Under the pieces are notes generated by a model. The model searched no databases. It saw only the letters and a list, made by a program, of their open reading frames with translations, and was not told the origin of the DNA. A stretch of DNA of 36,810 nucleotides from Deltaproteobacteria bacterium (GTDB lineage Bacteria > Desulfobacterota > DSM-4660 > Desulfatiglandales > HGW-15): contig JAFGFM010000205.1 of the NCBI GenBank assembly GCA_016931115.1, positions 1-36,810 on the forward strand, in the 5' to 3' direction. The translations under genes were made by a program, and so were the position numbers. Of this stretch, positions 1 through 6,831 are shown piece by piece. Each line of letters opens with the position of its first letter. Position 1 is the stretch's first letter.

Positions 1-300
1 AGCAGTAGCCCGAAGTATATTATGAAGCTTCTGATCAAAGTCAAGGCTAAGATCAACTGCCTCCATACGCACGAGGTATGGTTCCAGCCGATTGGCAAAC
101 CTTGCGCCATGATTACTGCAATAGAGCTGGAGCAATTTGTATAAATTCCCTGATCCCAGGGTGGTCTGGGACCTTCCAAAAGTAAGATGCCCTGTATCTC
201 CCTCGATCACTGTCACATTTCCATAATCACCCCGCACTTCGCCAGTCTCGAATATGTTCAGGATGCTTTGTGCTGTTTTGATTTGTGTTGAAGTCAACAT
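1..300 (-). CDS. Chitosanase-like (GH46-type) protein, N-terminal part
   Basis: The gene runs off the left edge; 100 codons are visible and stay open. The start ATG at 300-298 is preceded by a strong Shine-Dalgarno (AGGAGGATAAGGC). The visible protein has the pattern FETG (17-20), GDYGNVT (24-30), then GDTGHLTFGRSQTT (34-47). This matches my memory of GH46-like chitosanases and related peptidoglycan-active proteins. E18 and D35 are spaced almost as the catalytic Glu/Asp pair of GH46 enzymes; that assignment is inference. No signal peptide is visible, so export would need a leaderless route or a helper. The neighbouring tiny membrane protein overlaps the start and could be such a helper. Confidence 0.65.
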   Translation of the reverse strand, partial: MLTSTQIKTAQSILNIFETGEVRGDYGNVTVIEGDTGHLTFGRSQTTLGSGNLYKLLQLYCSNHGARFANRLEPYLVRMEAVDLSLDFDQKLHNILRATA

Positions 301-452
301 GCCTTATCCTCCTGTAAACTTATGAGCATAGGTGGATACTTATGATCTTTTATTGCAGCAATAATCAAAAGCACCAACCCAACCAGCACCATCAAAATAC
401 CCAATACCGCAACAATAACATAAACTATTGTCAAACCTTCTATTGAAATCAT
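294..452 (-). CDS. 52-aa single-span membrane protein coupled to the chitosanase-like gene
   Basis: A short ORF starts MISIEGLTIVYVIVAV, with one long hydrophobic segment (about residues 7-33) and a charged tail containing KDHKY. Its start ATG has a very strong Shine-Dalgarno (GAGGAGGAGAAG). Its stop TGA overlaps the start of the chitosanase-like gene (ATGTTGA), a typical translational coupling arrangement. Function is not recognised. The N-terminal part loosely resembles OadG-type small subunits. The position next to a glycan hydrolase also recalls holin/endolysin pairs. Both are only suggestions. Confidence 0.7.
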   Translation of the reverse strand: MISIEGLTIVYVIVAVLGILMVLVGLVLLIIAAIKDHKYPPMLISLQEDKAC

Positions 453-658
453 CTTCTCCTCCTCATTAAAAGGGTTATGCCAATTTTAAACAAGAAGTGT
501 AATAGGAAATATCTTCTATTTTGATTCCCCTTCAACAACCCCTAATAAAAAAGGGGCTAAAGATAATATTCTTTAACAAACCTGATATTGCTGTGCCTCA
601 GGAATTTTCACTATTAAATGTATAGGCTGACATCCATCGCCTTACATTTTGAAAGGTC

Positions 659-1069
659 TTAATTTTTATTGGGGTTTTCCTCTGCACCCTCACAATAGGA
701 TTCACCTGAACCATATTCTCCCCTCTCAATGGATGTCAACACTCCATTTTCAAAGCTAAGGATGGTGATGAATTTTTCTTATCCACAATTATAAACCCAT
801 TCTTCAGAAATTTGCATTCTCTCCTTAAACTCTTCTTCAGTCATATTGCCATTTTTTAGAGCCCTTAAAAGGCCGACAGTAGTTGATTCTGTTTTATCAG
901 ATGAAGTAGGAGGACCACATTTTAACAACACTGATGATTTTGTATCACCTATAGATATTATATTCCTTCCGCATCTCCAGGTTTGAACATTTGTTTTTGA
1001 TAATACGGTTCCGGATATAACCAGGGCAAAGGATAGAACAATCAAGGCACAAATTACTGTTTTTATCAT
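659..1069 (-). pseudogene. DUF2845-like exported protein interrupted by an in-frame TAA
   Basis: The open part (1069 to 779, 96 aa) has a signal peptide (MIKTVICALIVLSFALVISG) followed by the DUF2845-type pattern WRCG...SIGDTKSSVLLKCGPP and ends EEWVYNCG. In this family WVYN-G is normally followed by a short conserved tail. Reading through the TAA at 781-779 in the same frame gives exactly such a tail: EKFITILSFENGVLTSIE, then RGEYG, for 39 more codons to a TAA at 661-659. The gene therefore looks like a full-length DUF2845 protein with one nonsense codon. Alternatives are a sequencing error or programmed readthrough. Function of the family is unknown. Confidence 0.75.
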
Positions 1070-1102
1070 ACAAGTAAATTCCTCTTTTAGAATGTCTTTA
1101 GT

Positions 1103-1276
1103 CTAATTGAAAAACTTTATGGAACATGGATACGGCCAAACTTCTCCGTCGTTTGCCCTTAAGGCTGATTGATTTTCAGCTAATATAGCCTCTTTCGCCT
1201 CCTGGTATTCATCCTCAGTAATCGCGCCACTCTGCCTGAGTTCATTAAGCTTCCCGAGTTCATCTGCTATACTCAT
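1103..1276 (-). CDS. SHOCT-domain small protein
   Basis: This is a 57-aa protein. The start at 1276 is chosen because AAAGGAG lies about 7 bases upstream and the homology begins there; an upstream in-frame start at 1330 would add 18 unlikely residues. Residues 3-32 (ADELGKLNELRQSGAITEDE, then EAKEAIL) form a SHOCT domain, a short helical oligomerisation or C-terminal module often found on small membrane or stress proteins. The tail (PYPCSIKFFN) is not recognised. It sits alone between the DUF2845 remnant and a membrane protein on the same strand. Confidence 0.75.
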   Translation of the reverse strand: MSIADELGKLNELRQSGAITEDEYQEAKEAILAENQSALRANDGEVWPYPCSIKFFN

Positions 1277-1369
1277 ATTGTTGTCTCCTTTAAATGAATG
1301 ATGGGTATAAGATAAGCCAATCCACTGCATAAGAAGTAGCGGCTTTTGATGTCGCCCTTCAAGCCTTTG

Positions 1370-1852
1370 TTATCGAATATTTAGTATAGGGAGATTCATA
1401 GAAAATATCATGATAACCGCAGCAATACCTCCTATTAAACTTAATACCCAAAATAATTTTACCTTTGTTGATGATGAGAAATCAGACCTGAATATTCCAG
1501 GATGACTTACAAGCAAATCCGCTCCATTTTTTACAAATAGCCAATAGGTGCCTAATAACCATACAATAAAAATAGATATGAAAAAGGCAATGATATATGG
1601 GTTTCCATCCTGTGGTTTAAAATAATGCCAGATAGTGGGCACACGTCCGGTTAATATACCTGCGCCCATTACAACCCACGGGATATTACCCCAAATTAAA
1701 AACCCTTTGAAAATGATATCATACCCCACCTTCAATGAAGGATCTCTTTCAATGTGCTTCCTGGTACGAATCTTCATTATGATTGCATTAGCAAAAGTAA
1801 CTACTATGAACAATATCCAAAAATGCTTTGAGAGAAGTCCAAAAAGATTCAT
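1370..1852 (-). CDS. Four-helix inner-membrane protein, unknown function
   Basis: This 160-aa protein has about four hydrophobic segments (roughly residues 8-26, 48-70, 87-108 and 133-153), with basic residues between the first and second (KIRTRKHIERD). The start ATG is preceded by GAGGAATAA, an acceptable ribosome site. I do not recognise a family. It is the first gene of a minus-strand group of small accessory genes, but the gaps to its neighbours are too large to call an operon. Confidence 0.7.
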   Translation of the reverse strand: MNLFGLLSKHFWILFIVVTFANAIIMKIRTRKHIERDPSLKVGYDIIFKGFLIWGNIPWVVMGAGILTGRVPTIWHYFKPQDGNPYIIAFFISIFIVWLLGTYWLFVKNGADLLVSHPGIFRSDFSSSTKVKLFWVLSLIGGIAAVIMIFSMNLPILNIR

Positions 1853-1949
1853 TTATTCCTCTTATCTTACCGCTCAGAAGTGCAGTAACGCGTCGCGTGA
1901 ACCGGTGATTATACGTCAAGTCTGTTTGTTATTTAGCAACTATCTATTT

Positions 1950-2012
1950 TTGATAACCATTTATTATTACAGTTGTTTTTTGATTTTTATTTTCCATTTA
2001 GCAATTTTGCCA
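1950..2012 (+). repeat. Structured repeat family, copy 1 (left half only)
   Basis: The block starts TTGATAACC, continues with a T-rich stretch containing GATTTTTATTTTCC, and ends AATTTTGCCA. The same order of motifs recurs at 4015-4099 and, without the TTGATAACC part, at 4115-4176. This copy lacks the TGGC right arm, so it cannot form the full hairpin. The rest of the 1853-2183 gap shows no gene. Confidence 0.5.
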
Positions 2013-2059
2013 ACAACATAAGTATAATTAGCATATAACACCCATCTCCTTCGAACGTC

Positions 2060-2102
2060 ATGCCCGTCCTGCGTTAAGTGCGGTATAAATGCTGACGGGC
2101 AT
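2060..2102 (+). terminator. Inverted repeat with T-run, terminator-like
   Basis: ATGCCCGTC (2060-2068) pairs perfectly with GACGGGCAT (2094-2102), and a run of seven T follows after CC. It has the form of a plus-strand intrinsic terminator but no plus-strand gene lies upstream, so it may simply be one of the dispersed GCCCGTC/GACGGGC palindromes. Confidence 0.35.
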
Positions 2103-2183
2103 CCTTTTTTTACTACCTTGAATCACAGGAAGAATCATTTAAAAATCATATTTCTGTCAATTGTGTGGGATTGACACCCATTG

Positions 2184-2369
2184 TTACCTAAAAATTATAT
2201 AGGTTCCGGATAATAGAAAACCAATACCGCTTTCCTTTAAGCCATTATGTAATTTAACTTTAATATCTTCATTCATTATATTATTCACAATTTTGCTAAC
2301 AACCGGCCTGGCTGGCTTTTTCCTTAATTCAGTTATTACCGGGTTATATATTTGGATTTTCTTTGCCAC
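2184..2369 (-). CDS. Small hypothetical protein (61 aa)
   Basis: The product begins (GTG)AKKIQIYNPVITELRKKP and ends SGTYIIFR. Composition is protein-like (basic, balanced hydrophobics) but no family is recognised. The start is GTG with only a weak ribosome site; a good AGGAGG lies about 20 bases upstream, too far away. It may be a real small gene following the DUF3795 gene on the same strand, or a chance ORF. Confidence 0.4.
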   Translation of the reverse strand: MAKKIQIYNPVITELRKKPARPVVSKIVNNIMNEDIKVKLHNGLKESGIGFLLSGTYIIFR

Positions 2370-2411
2370 AATTCCAGGACAATGAAATCAATTACCTCCT
2401 AATCATAGTGA

Positions 2412-2429
2412 GTGGCCCTAAAGGGCCAC
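2412..2429 (-). terminator. Perfect short hairpin downstream of the DUF3795 gene
   Basis: GTGGCCCT, a two-base loop and AGGGCCAC form an 8-bp GC-rich stem 14 bases past the stop of the minus-strand DUF3795 gene. There is no clear U-tract, so it could be a weak terminator or an mRNA 3' end stabiliser. Confidence 0.4.
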
Positions 2430-2443
2430 GATACAATGTTGCG

Positions 2444-2785
2444 TCAGCAATTCTGCTTATTCTTCAGTTCATCAAGCGTTGCCTTTGCCTGAGGAGCAGA
2501 CCGGAAAATCTCATCCAGCAAAGAACAAGGATAATCAGAGCAATCCGCACATGTGCTGACTAGCTTCTCAGCAGCACATTTCCTGATTTCACACAGTTGA
2601 TCGCAGAAATAAGTCTTAACACCCACCGATTGACACCCCGTGCAGTTAATATGTTCCGGTTTAATTGGGACATTGTTTAATTTTGACCATTTTTCCGCGA
2701 CTTTGGCACGGAGCGCATTGTCATCATTTTTGGTGGCAATGAATGCCTCGCATTGTATACAGTCAAGTCCACAGTACCCAATCAT
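2444..2785 (-). CDS. DUF3795 cysteine-rich protein
   Basis: This is a 113-aa protein starting MIGYCGLDCIQCEAF, which is the hallmark N-terminus of DUF3795 proteins. Cysteines recur as CGLDCIQC, CTGC, FCDQLCEIRKC and CADCSDYPC, consistent with metal (zinc or Fe-S) binding. The start at 2785 is chosen because GAGGAGGGAGT lies directly upstream and homology begins at this Met; an upstream extension to 2827 has no support. The biochemical role of the family is not established. Confidence 0.85.
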   Translation of the reverse strand: MIGYCGLDCIQCEAFIATKNDDNALRAKVAEKWSKLNNVPIKPEHINCTGCQSVGVKTYFCDQLCEIRKCAAEKLVSTCADCSDYPCSLLDEIFRSAPQAKATLDELKNKQNC

Positions 2786-2868
2786 ACTCCCTCCTCTTAT
2801 TTGCCGAACCGCAGGTTTAACCTGCAAGGCTGAACGCCTTGTCTGCGTTGAAAGCTTCGTTATGTTTA

Positions 2869-3591
2869 TTATTGTGCATTACTGTCTATGTTGTTTTCAT
2901 TCTCTGACCTTGCCGCAGACAGTGAGGAAGCAAGTAAGCCAGCAGGGACCGCTACGATCCCAAGGCCAATCATTAGTATAATAAATGTAAATATCTTTCC
3001 ACCTATTGTGATTGGATAAACATCTCCATAACCAACAGTAGTAAGAGTAGCAACCGCCCACCATAGACTATGAAAAACACTCTTAAATTGCTCTGGCTGC
3101 GCTTCATTCTCAAAATAATATATACCTACTGCAGACAGGTATAACAACATAAGTGCGGTAATTCCAAATAACACAAATTCTTCCCTTGCCATATAAAGTG
3201 CACGACCCAACCTTTTTATGGCTTTGTTGTACCTAACCAGCTTGAATAATCTGAATAGACGCAACATTCTCAATATTCTGAGCGACCGAAGATCGACGCC
3301 AGTAGAAAGTAAAGATGGCGCAATTGCGAGAATATCGACAATGCCGTAAAAGCTGAATATATATTTCAATTTCTTTTTTGAAACGTACAACCGAATTAAA
3401 TACTCTAGTGTAAAAATTGTAACGGTTACAGTCTCAATAATCGATAAAGTCTTTATTGTGCTAGCTCTCAGATTAGGGATTGTTTCGATAGAGAAAGAAA
3501 TTATCGAAATTATTATCAGGAGCTGAATAAATAGATCAAACACCTTTCCAGCTAAAGTGTTATTGTCCTCGATAATTTCACGCAAGTTCAT
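2869..3591 (-). CDS. Voltage-gated potassium channel (6-TM Kv type)
   Basis: This is a 240-aa inner-membrane protein with six transmembrane segments. S4 carries regularly spaced charges (RSLRILRMLRLFRLFKLVR, about residues 102-120). The pore loop has the K+ selectivity filter TTVGYGD (about 184-190), and S6 has the AVPAG hinge. Length and layout match bacterial Kv channels such as KvAP. There is no C-terminal RCK domain. The second Met (3591) is preferred because AAGGA lies six bases before it, overlapping the stop of the upstream 78-aa gene; the first Met (3597) would leave no spacing. The two genes are therefore probably co-translated. Confidence 0.9.
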   Translation of the reverse strand: MNLREIIEDNNTLAGKVFDLFIQLLIIISIISFSIETIPNLRASTIKTLSIIETVTVTIFTLEYLIRLYVSKKKLKYIFSFYGIVDILAIAPSLLSTGVDLRSLRILRMLRLFRLFKLVRYNKAIKRLGRALYMAREEFVLFGITALMLLYLSAVGIYYFENEAQPEQFKSVFHSLWWAVATLTTVGYGDVYPITIGGKIFTFIILMIGLGIVAVPAGLLASSLSAARSENENNIDSNAQ

Positions 3592-3600
3592 GATCATTCC

Positions 3601-3837
3601 TTATGAAATTATGAACCGCAAAGCTAATTTCCCGATACCTGCGAGTGCTGCACCAAAACCCATAACAATGAATGCGAAAGGGATACAACACCCTATAGCC
3701 TTACCAACCTTACGCTGACGGCCAGATCGCGTTAATGGAATACCTATTTGCCTTGACAGCTTTCCTTTTGCGGCAGACAAACCGATAGCACGCTTCCATG
3801 AAAACGAGAACCCTGGAATGCCTTTTCTTTTAGCCAC
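3601..3837 (-). CDS. 78-aa basic, single-span protein upstream of the K+ channel
   Basis: The start is GTG at 3837 with a near-perfect Shine-Dalgarno (AAAGGAGGT, 6 bases). The N-terminal half is strongly basic (AKRKGIPGFSFSWKRAIGL, then TRSGRQRKVG), and a hydrophobic segment spans about residues 49-75. The pattern IPLTRSGRQRKVG seems familiar from small conserved hypothetical proteins, but no function is known to me. Its stop is immediately followed by the K+ channel start, so it might be an accessory subunit; that is inference. Confidence 0.7.
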   Translation of the reverse strand: MAKRKGIPGFSFSWKRAIGLSAAKGKLSRQIGIPLTRSGRQRKVGKAIGCCIPFAFIVMGFGAALAGIGKLALRFIIS

Positions 3838-4014
3838 TTTCTAACCTCCTTTCAAAACATAAAGGCGGTGGTAAGGAGCTGGCGGGTGTATGGCAACCAA
3901 TGTCATGCAAGGTTAAAGGCTGTGAAGGTTATAAACTCGATTCAGCATGATGGTAGCCAGTCACCTTGACTGCATTAAAAGCAGTGTTCGCCTGCTTTTA
4001 CCGACTATTAATGT

Positions 4015-4099
4015 TTGATAACCAGTTTTTCTTAAAGATGAATCTTGATTTATTTTTCTATTTACAAGTTTTGCCACTATTGGCTTTTTTTGTAAATAG
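4015..4099 (+). repeat. Structured repeat family, copy 2, with 42-nt hairpin
   Basis: TTGATAACCA and a T-rich spacer lead into a hairpin at 4058-4099. The outer arms CTATTTACAA and TTGTAAATAG pair over 10 bp, a T-rich internal loop follows, and GCCA/TGGC closes the inner stem over loop CTAT. It shares core sequence with copies 1 and 3, but the outer arms differ in sequence while still pairing. Confidence 0.6.
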
Positions 4100-4114
4100 A
4101 ATTTAATTCACCCC

Positions 4115-4176
4115 GGATTTTTATTTTTCCTACTGCTATTTGGTGATTTTGCCAGTGCTGGCATTTTCACCAAATA
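4115..4176 (+). repeat. Structured repeat family, copy 3, with 40-nt hairpin
   Basis: GGATTTTTATTTTTCC precedes a hairpin at 4137-4176. The outer arms TATTTGGTGA and TCACCAAATA pair over 10 bp, TTTT/ATTT makes an internal loop, and GCCAG/CTGGC forms the inner stem. Architecture is identical to copy 2 with different outer arms. Confidence 0.6.
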
Positions 4177-4223
4177 CCAAATTCCCACTACTACATTACA
4201 GCTTTCGTTCAACAGGTATTGGC

Positions 4224-4428
4224 ACGATTCGTGTTTTACATATTATACCCGAATCGTACTAACATCGAATGATAATCAAAATAATCAGAAAAGATGGGGC
4301 ATTATTAATAAGAATCGGTGTTATGTCAACAGGTTTAAGAGTTGTTTATGCGGCTTTATTCATGTAAAACCGGATTCCCTAACTGGAATGAAAGAGAAGA
4401 TGGATTCCCGTTTTCACGGGAATGACGG
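4224..4428. repeat. Gene-free repeat stretch with palindromes
   Basis: This part of the gene-poor 3838-4830 gap has an 8-bp inverted repeat (ACGATTCG at 4224-4231, CGAATCGT at 4250-4257). It also has a copy of the very common dispersed palindrome ATTCCCGT-TTTC-ACGGGAAT at 4404-4423, followed by GACG. On the minus strand it reads out as the telltale spurious peptide HSRENGNP. No gene is supported here. Confidence 0.6.
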
Positions 4429-4617
4429 CGATGATGGTTATTCCGATAAATCGGGATATACGACAAGCTTTTTCCCCTTCGTAGTAATGCTACTTCTGAC
4501 ACCGTCGGCCATAGCCTATGGCTCCGGATGAGGACGGGCACGGGAATAACGCCTATGCCTTCTTTATCTGTTTCGACTTTCTTCAGCGCCTGCTTATACA
4601 TAAATAAAAAAAAGAAT

Positions 4618-4645
4618 TTGTATCAATTGATTTATTGTTTATAAT
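4618..4645 (+). promoter_or_regulatory. Candidate sigma-70 promoter for korAB
   Basis: TTGTAT (4618-4623), a 16-base spacer and TATAAT (4640-4645) lie about 185 bases upstream of korA and just before a leader with alternative pairings. The -10 is perfect and the -35 is partial. Confidence 0.35.
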
Positions 4646-4680
4646 ACCAATATTTTTTTCCAGATGCAGTTCGGTAAACC

Positions 4681-4740
4681 AGGAGGTCCTGAACACCTGT
4701 TGAAGCATAACACCTCCTTATTTTATCAGGACTTCAGGTG
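4681..4740 (+). promoter_or_regulatory. Possible leader RNA with mutually exclusive pairings
   Basis: Three short segments each have a perfect partner downstream, in the same order: AGGAGGT (4681) with ACCTCCT (4712), GTCCTGA (4686) with TCAGGAC (4726), and CACCTG (4694) with CAGGTG (4735). Because the order is a-b-c-a'-b'-c', the helices cross, so they compete or form a pseudoknot. This resembles an attenuator-type switch ahead of korA but matches no riboswitch I know. Confidence 0.35.
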
Positions 4741-4830
4741 CCTCAGATACCACTTATTTTTTATGATACAGGGGCAAGAGAATGAATAGTCACCCCAAAA
4801 AATAAACACTGATCAAGAGAGGTAAATCCC

Positions 4831-6522
4831 ATGGAAAGAGATGAATTGAATATCATGATCGGAGGGGCCGCCGGCCAGGGGCTCGACACTATTGGTCAGA
4901 TTTTATCCAAAAGTCTTGTGCGGGAAGGTTATTTTATAGCTGTAACACAGCGTTACCTGTCCCGTATCCGGGGAGGGCATAATACATTTACCATTCGTGC
5001 CAGTGCAAATGAAGTAAATGCATCTAAGGAGCAAATAGATATACTTATTGCCCTTAATGAGGAAACCATCAATATTCACAGAAATGAGCTTGCTTCCGGC
5101 TCTGTTGTGCTCCTTGATAAGGCACTGAAAATAGAGGAAAAGGACTTCCTCAGTATCCCTTTAAAGGAACTGACCGCGAAAAAATATTATAATATCGCGG
5201 CGCTTGGGATCGTTTGTTCCATAATCGGACTGGATATACATACAGTAGAGAGTACACTGGATTATTTTTTTGGTAAAAAGAACGAGGATGATGCCAAAGA
5301 AAATCTAAAGGCCCTGGCCTCTTCATATGAATGGGCATTAAAAAATTCGCAAGACAATTACAAGTTGAAAAGAATAGACCGCCCTGTGCAGCGTCTTATG
5401 ATGAACGGAAATGAGGCGATTGCCCTTGGGGCAATGTCTTCGGGTTTGCGGTTCGCCTCCTTTTATCCCATGTCCCCATCTACCTCAATCATGATCAACC
5501 TTGCTGCAAACGCTGAAAAAATGGGTATGATTGTTGAGCAGGCCGAGGATGAGATATCTGCAATCAACATGGCGCTGGGGGCCTCCTTTGCCGGCGCTCC
5601 AGCCATGGTTTCCACATCAGGAGGAGGGTTTGCCCTCATGATAGAGGGGGTGAGCCTTTCTGCCATGACCGAAACCCCGATAGTTATTGCACTTGCCCAG
5701 AGACCAGGCCCTGCTACAGGGCTTCCGACAGGCACTGAGCAGGGAGACCTTAACCTTGCCCTCTATGCCGGGCATGGCGAATTTCCAAGGGCTATTTTTT
5801 GCCCCGGTAGTATAGAGGAGTGTTTTTATCTTACCAGAAAGGCATTTGAACAGGCTGAAAAAAATCAAGGCCCTGTATTCATTTTAACAGATCAATACCT
5901 TGCTGACTCATACCGCGCAGTTGATCCTTTTGATATTGAGTCATTGCCACCGGTTACAGCAGGTGAATCGAAGATGGATGGTTCTCTGTATGAACGATAT
6001 GCAATAACTCCAGGCGGTATCTCACCCAGGCTCCTTCCTGGGATGTCAAAGGGGCTGGTTATAGCTGACAGTGATGAGCATAATGCCATAGGCCATATAA
6101 CAGAGGATCCATATTTAAGAGTTCAGATGGTGAATAAAAGGCTAAAAAAGGCTGAAGGAATAAAAAATGATGTAATCGCTCCTGAGCGGCTGGGAGACGA
6201 AGACCCTGAGATTCTTCTGGTTTCATGGGGGTCAACCAGGGGAGCTGTAATTGAGGCGATATCAATGATTAAGGCACTTAACCACACGGCCGGTGGGCTT
6301 CACTTTTCACAGGTATGGCCCATTATACCCGAACAGTTCGAGGGAATACTTGAAGGAGCAGGTGAAGTGATATGTGTAGAGGGGAATGCAACCGGGCAGT
6401 TTGCAGGTCTTCTAAGAAAAGAAACCGGTTTTTCTGTGCATAAAAAACTGCTGCGATATGACGGTTTACCAATAACCCCTGAATTCATCATGCGTAAATC
6501 AGGCTTGATCAACCAAAGCTGA
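4831..6522 (+). CDS. korA: 2-oxoacid:acceptor oxidoreductase, fused gamma-alpha subunit
   Basis: This is a 563-aa cytoplasmic subunit of a CoA-dependent 2-oxoacid (probably 2-oxoglutarate) ferredoxin oxidoreductase. Residues 1-185 are the gamma domain, beginning NIMIGGAAGQGLDTIGQ with SRIRGGHNTF. Residues 190-415 are the pyrimidine-binding alpha domain (FYPMSPST, EDEISAINMALGASFAG, STSGGGF, PTGTEQGDL). The C-terminal 420-560 region is the alpha-domain II (LLVSWGSTRGAV). This fusion is the usual KorA architecture and length. The start is preceded by GAGAGGTAAATCCC. The beta subunit follows after a 309-base gap holding a palindromic element. No ferredoxin-like delta subunit is present, as in two-subunit KorAB enzymes. 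Substrate (2-oxoglutarate rather than another 2-oxoacid) is not determined by the sequence. Confidence 0.92.
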   Translation: MERDELNIMIGGAAGQGLDTIGQILSKSLVREGYFIAVTQRYLSRIRGGHNTFTIRASANEVNASKEQIDILIALNEETINIHRNELASGSVVLLDKALKIEEKDFLSIPLKELTAKKYYNIAALGIVCSIIGLDIHTVESTLDYFFGKKNEDDAKENLKALASSYEWALKNSQDNYKLKRIDRPVQRLMMNGNEAIALGAMSSGLRFASFYPMSPSTSIMINLAANAEKMGMIVEQAEDEISAINMALGASFAGAPAMVSTSGGGFALMIEGVSLSAMTETPIVIALAQRPGPATGLPTGTEQGDLNLALYAGHGEFPRAIFCPGSIEECFYLTRKAFEQAEKNQGPVFILTDQYLADSYRAVDPFDIESLPPVTAGESKMDGSLYERYAITPGGISPRLLPGMSKGLVIADSDEHNAIGHITEDPYLRVQMVNKRLKKAEGIKNDVIAPERLGDEDPEILLVSWGSTRGAVIEAISMIKALNHTAGGLHFSQVWPIIPEQFEGILEGAGEVICVEGNATGQFAGLLRKETGFSVHKKLLRYDGLPITPEFIMRKSGLINQS

Positions 6523-6600
6523 AAGAAAAAGCATAGTGTTTAAATGATTCATGAGGCAGGTGTTAACAGGTTCAGGGATTCAGAAAAATTAATTTAATTT

Positions 6601-6786
6601 ACCACGGAGGTCACAGAGATTTTTTATTATAATTCTTTACTCTCCGTGCTCTCCGCGTACTTGTATGGTTGAAGTGACAAGCTAAAATTGAACCGCAAAG
6701 ACGCAAATGGCGCTAAGAAAAACAAAATTTATTTATTAATAACATAATAAAAAGCTTTTCTCCGTGCTCTCCGTGCGCTCCGTGGT
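6601..6786. repeat. 186-bp MITE-like palindromic element between korA and korB
   Basis: The element is bounded by perfect terminal inverted repeats ACCACGGAG (6601-6609) and CTCCGTGGT (6778-6786). Internally it carries further CTCTCCGTGCTCTCCG-type arms and the motif ACCGCAAAGACGCAAA. Elements of this CCACGGAG/CTCCGTGG type are widespread intergenic repeats in environmental bacteria. It has no coding capacity and lies inside a likely operon. Confidence 0.65.
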
Positions 6787-6831
6787 GAAAATTCTTTAGG
6801 AAATTGCTAAGCCCCAAAGGAGAATATAAAA

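Noticed and set aside
1635-2021. 128-codon plus-strand ORF
   Set aside because: It overlaps a better-supported membrane protein on the other strand and then a repeat; no ribosome site or family signal.
1950-4176. Integron-type attC sites as explanation of the hairpins
   Set aside because: The GTTRRRY / RYYYAAC core motifs expected at attC ends are absent, and no integrase gene is in the window.
4356-4601. 81-codon minus-strand ORF
   Set aside because: It contains HSRENGNP, the well-known spurious translation of the CGTCATTCCCG palindromic repeat, and the rest is repeat-derived too.
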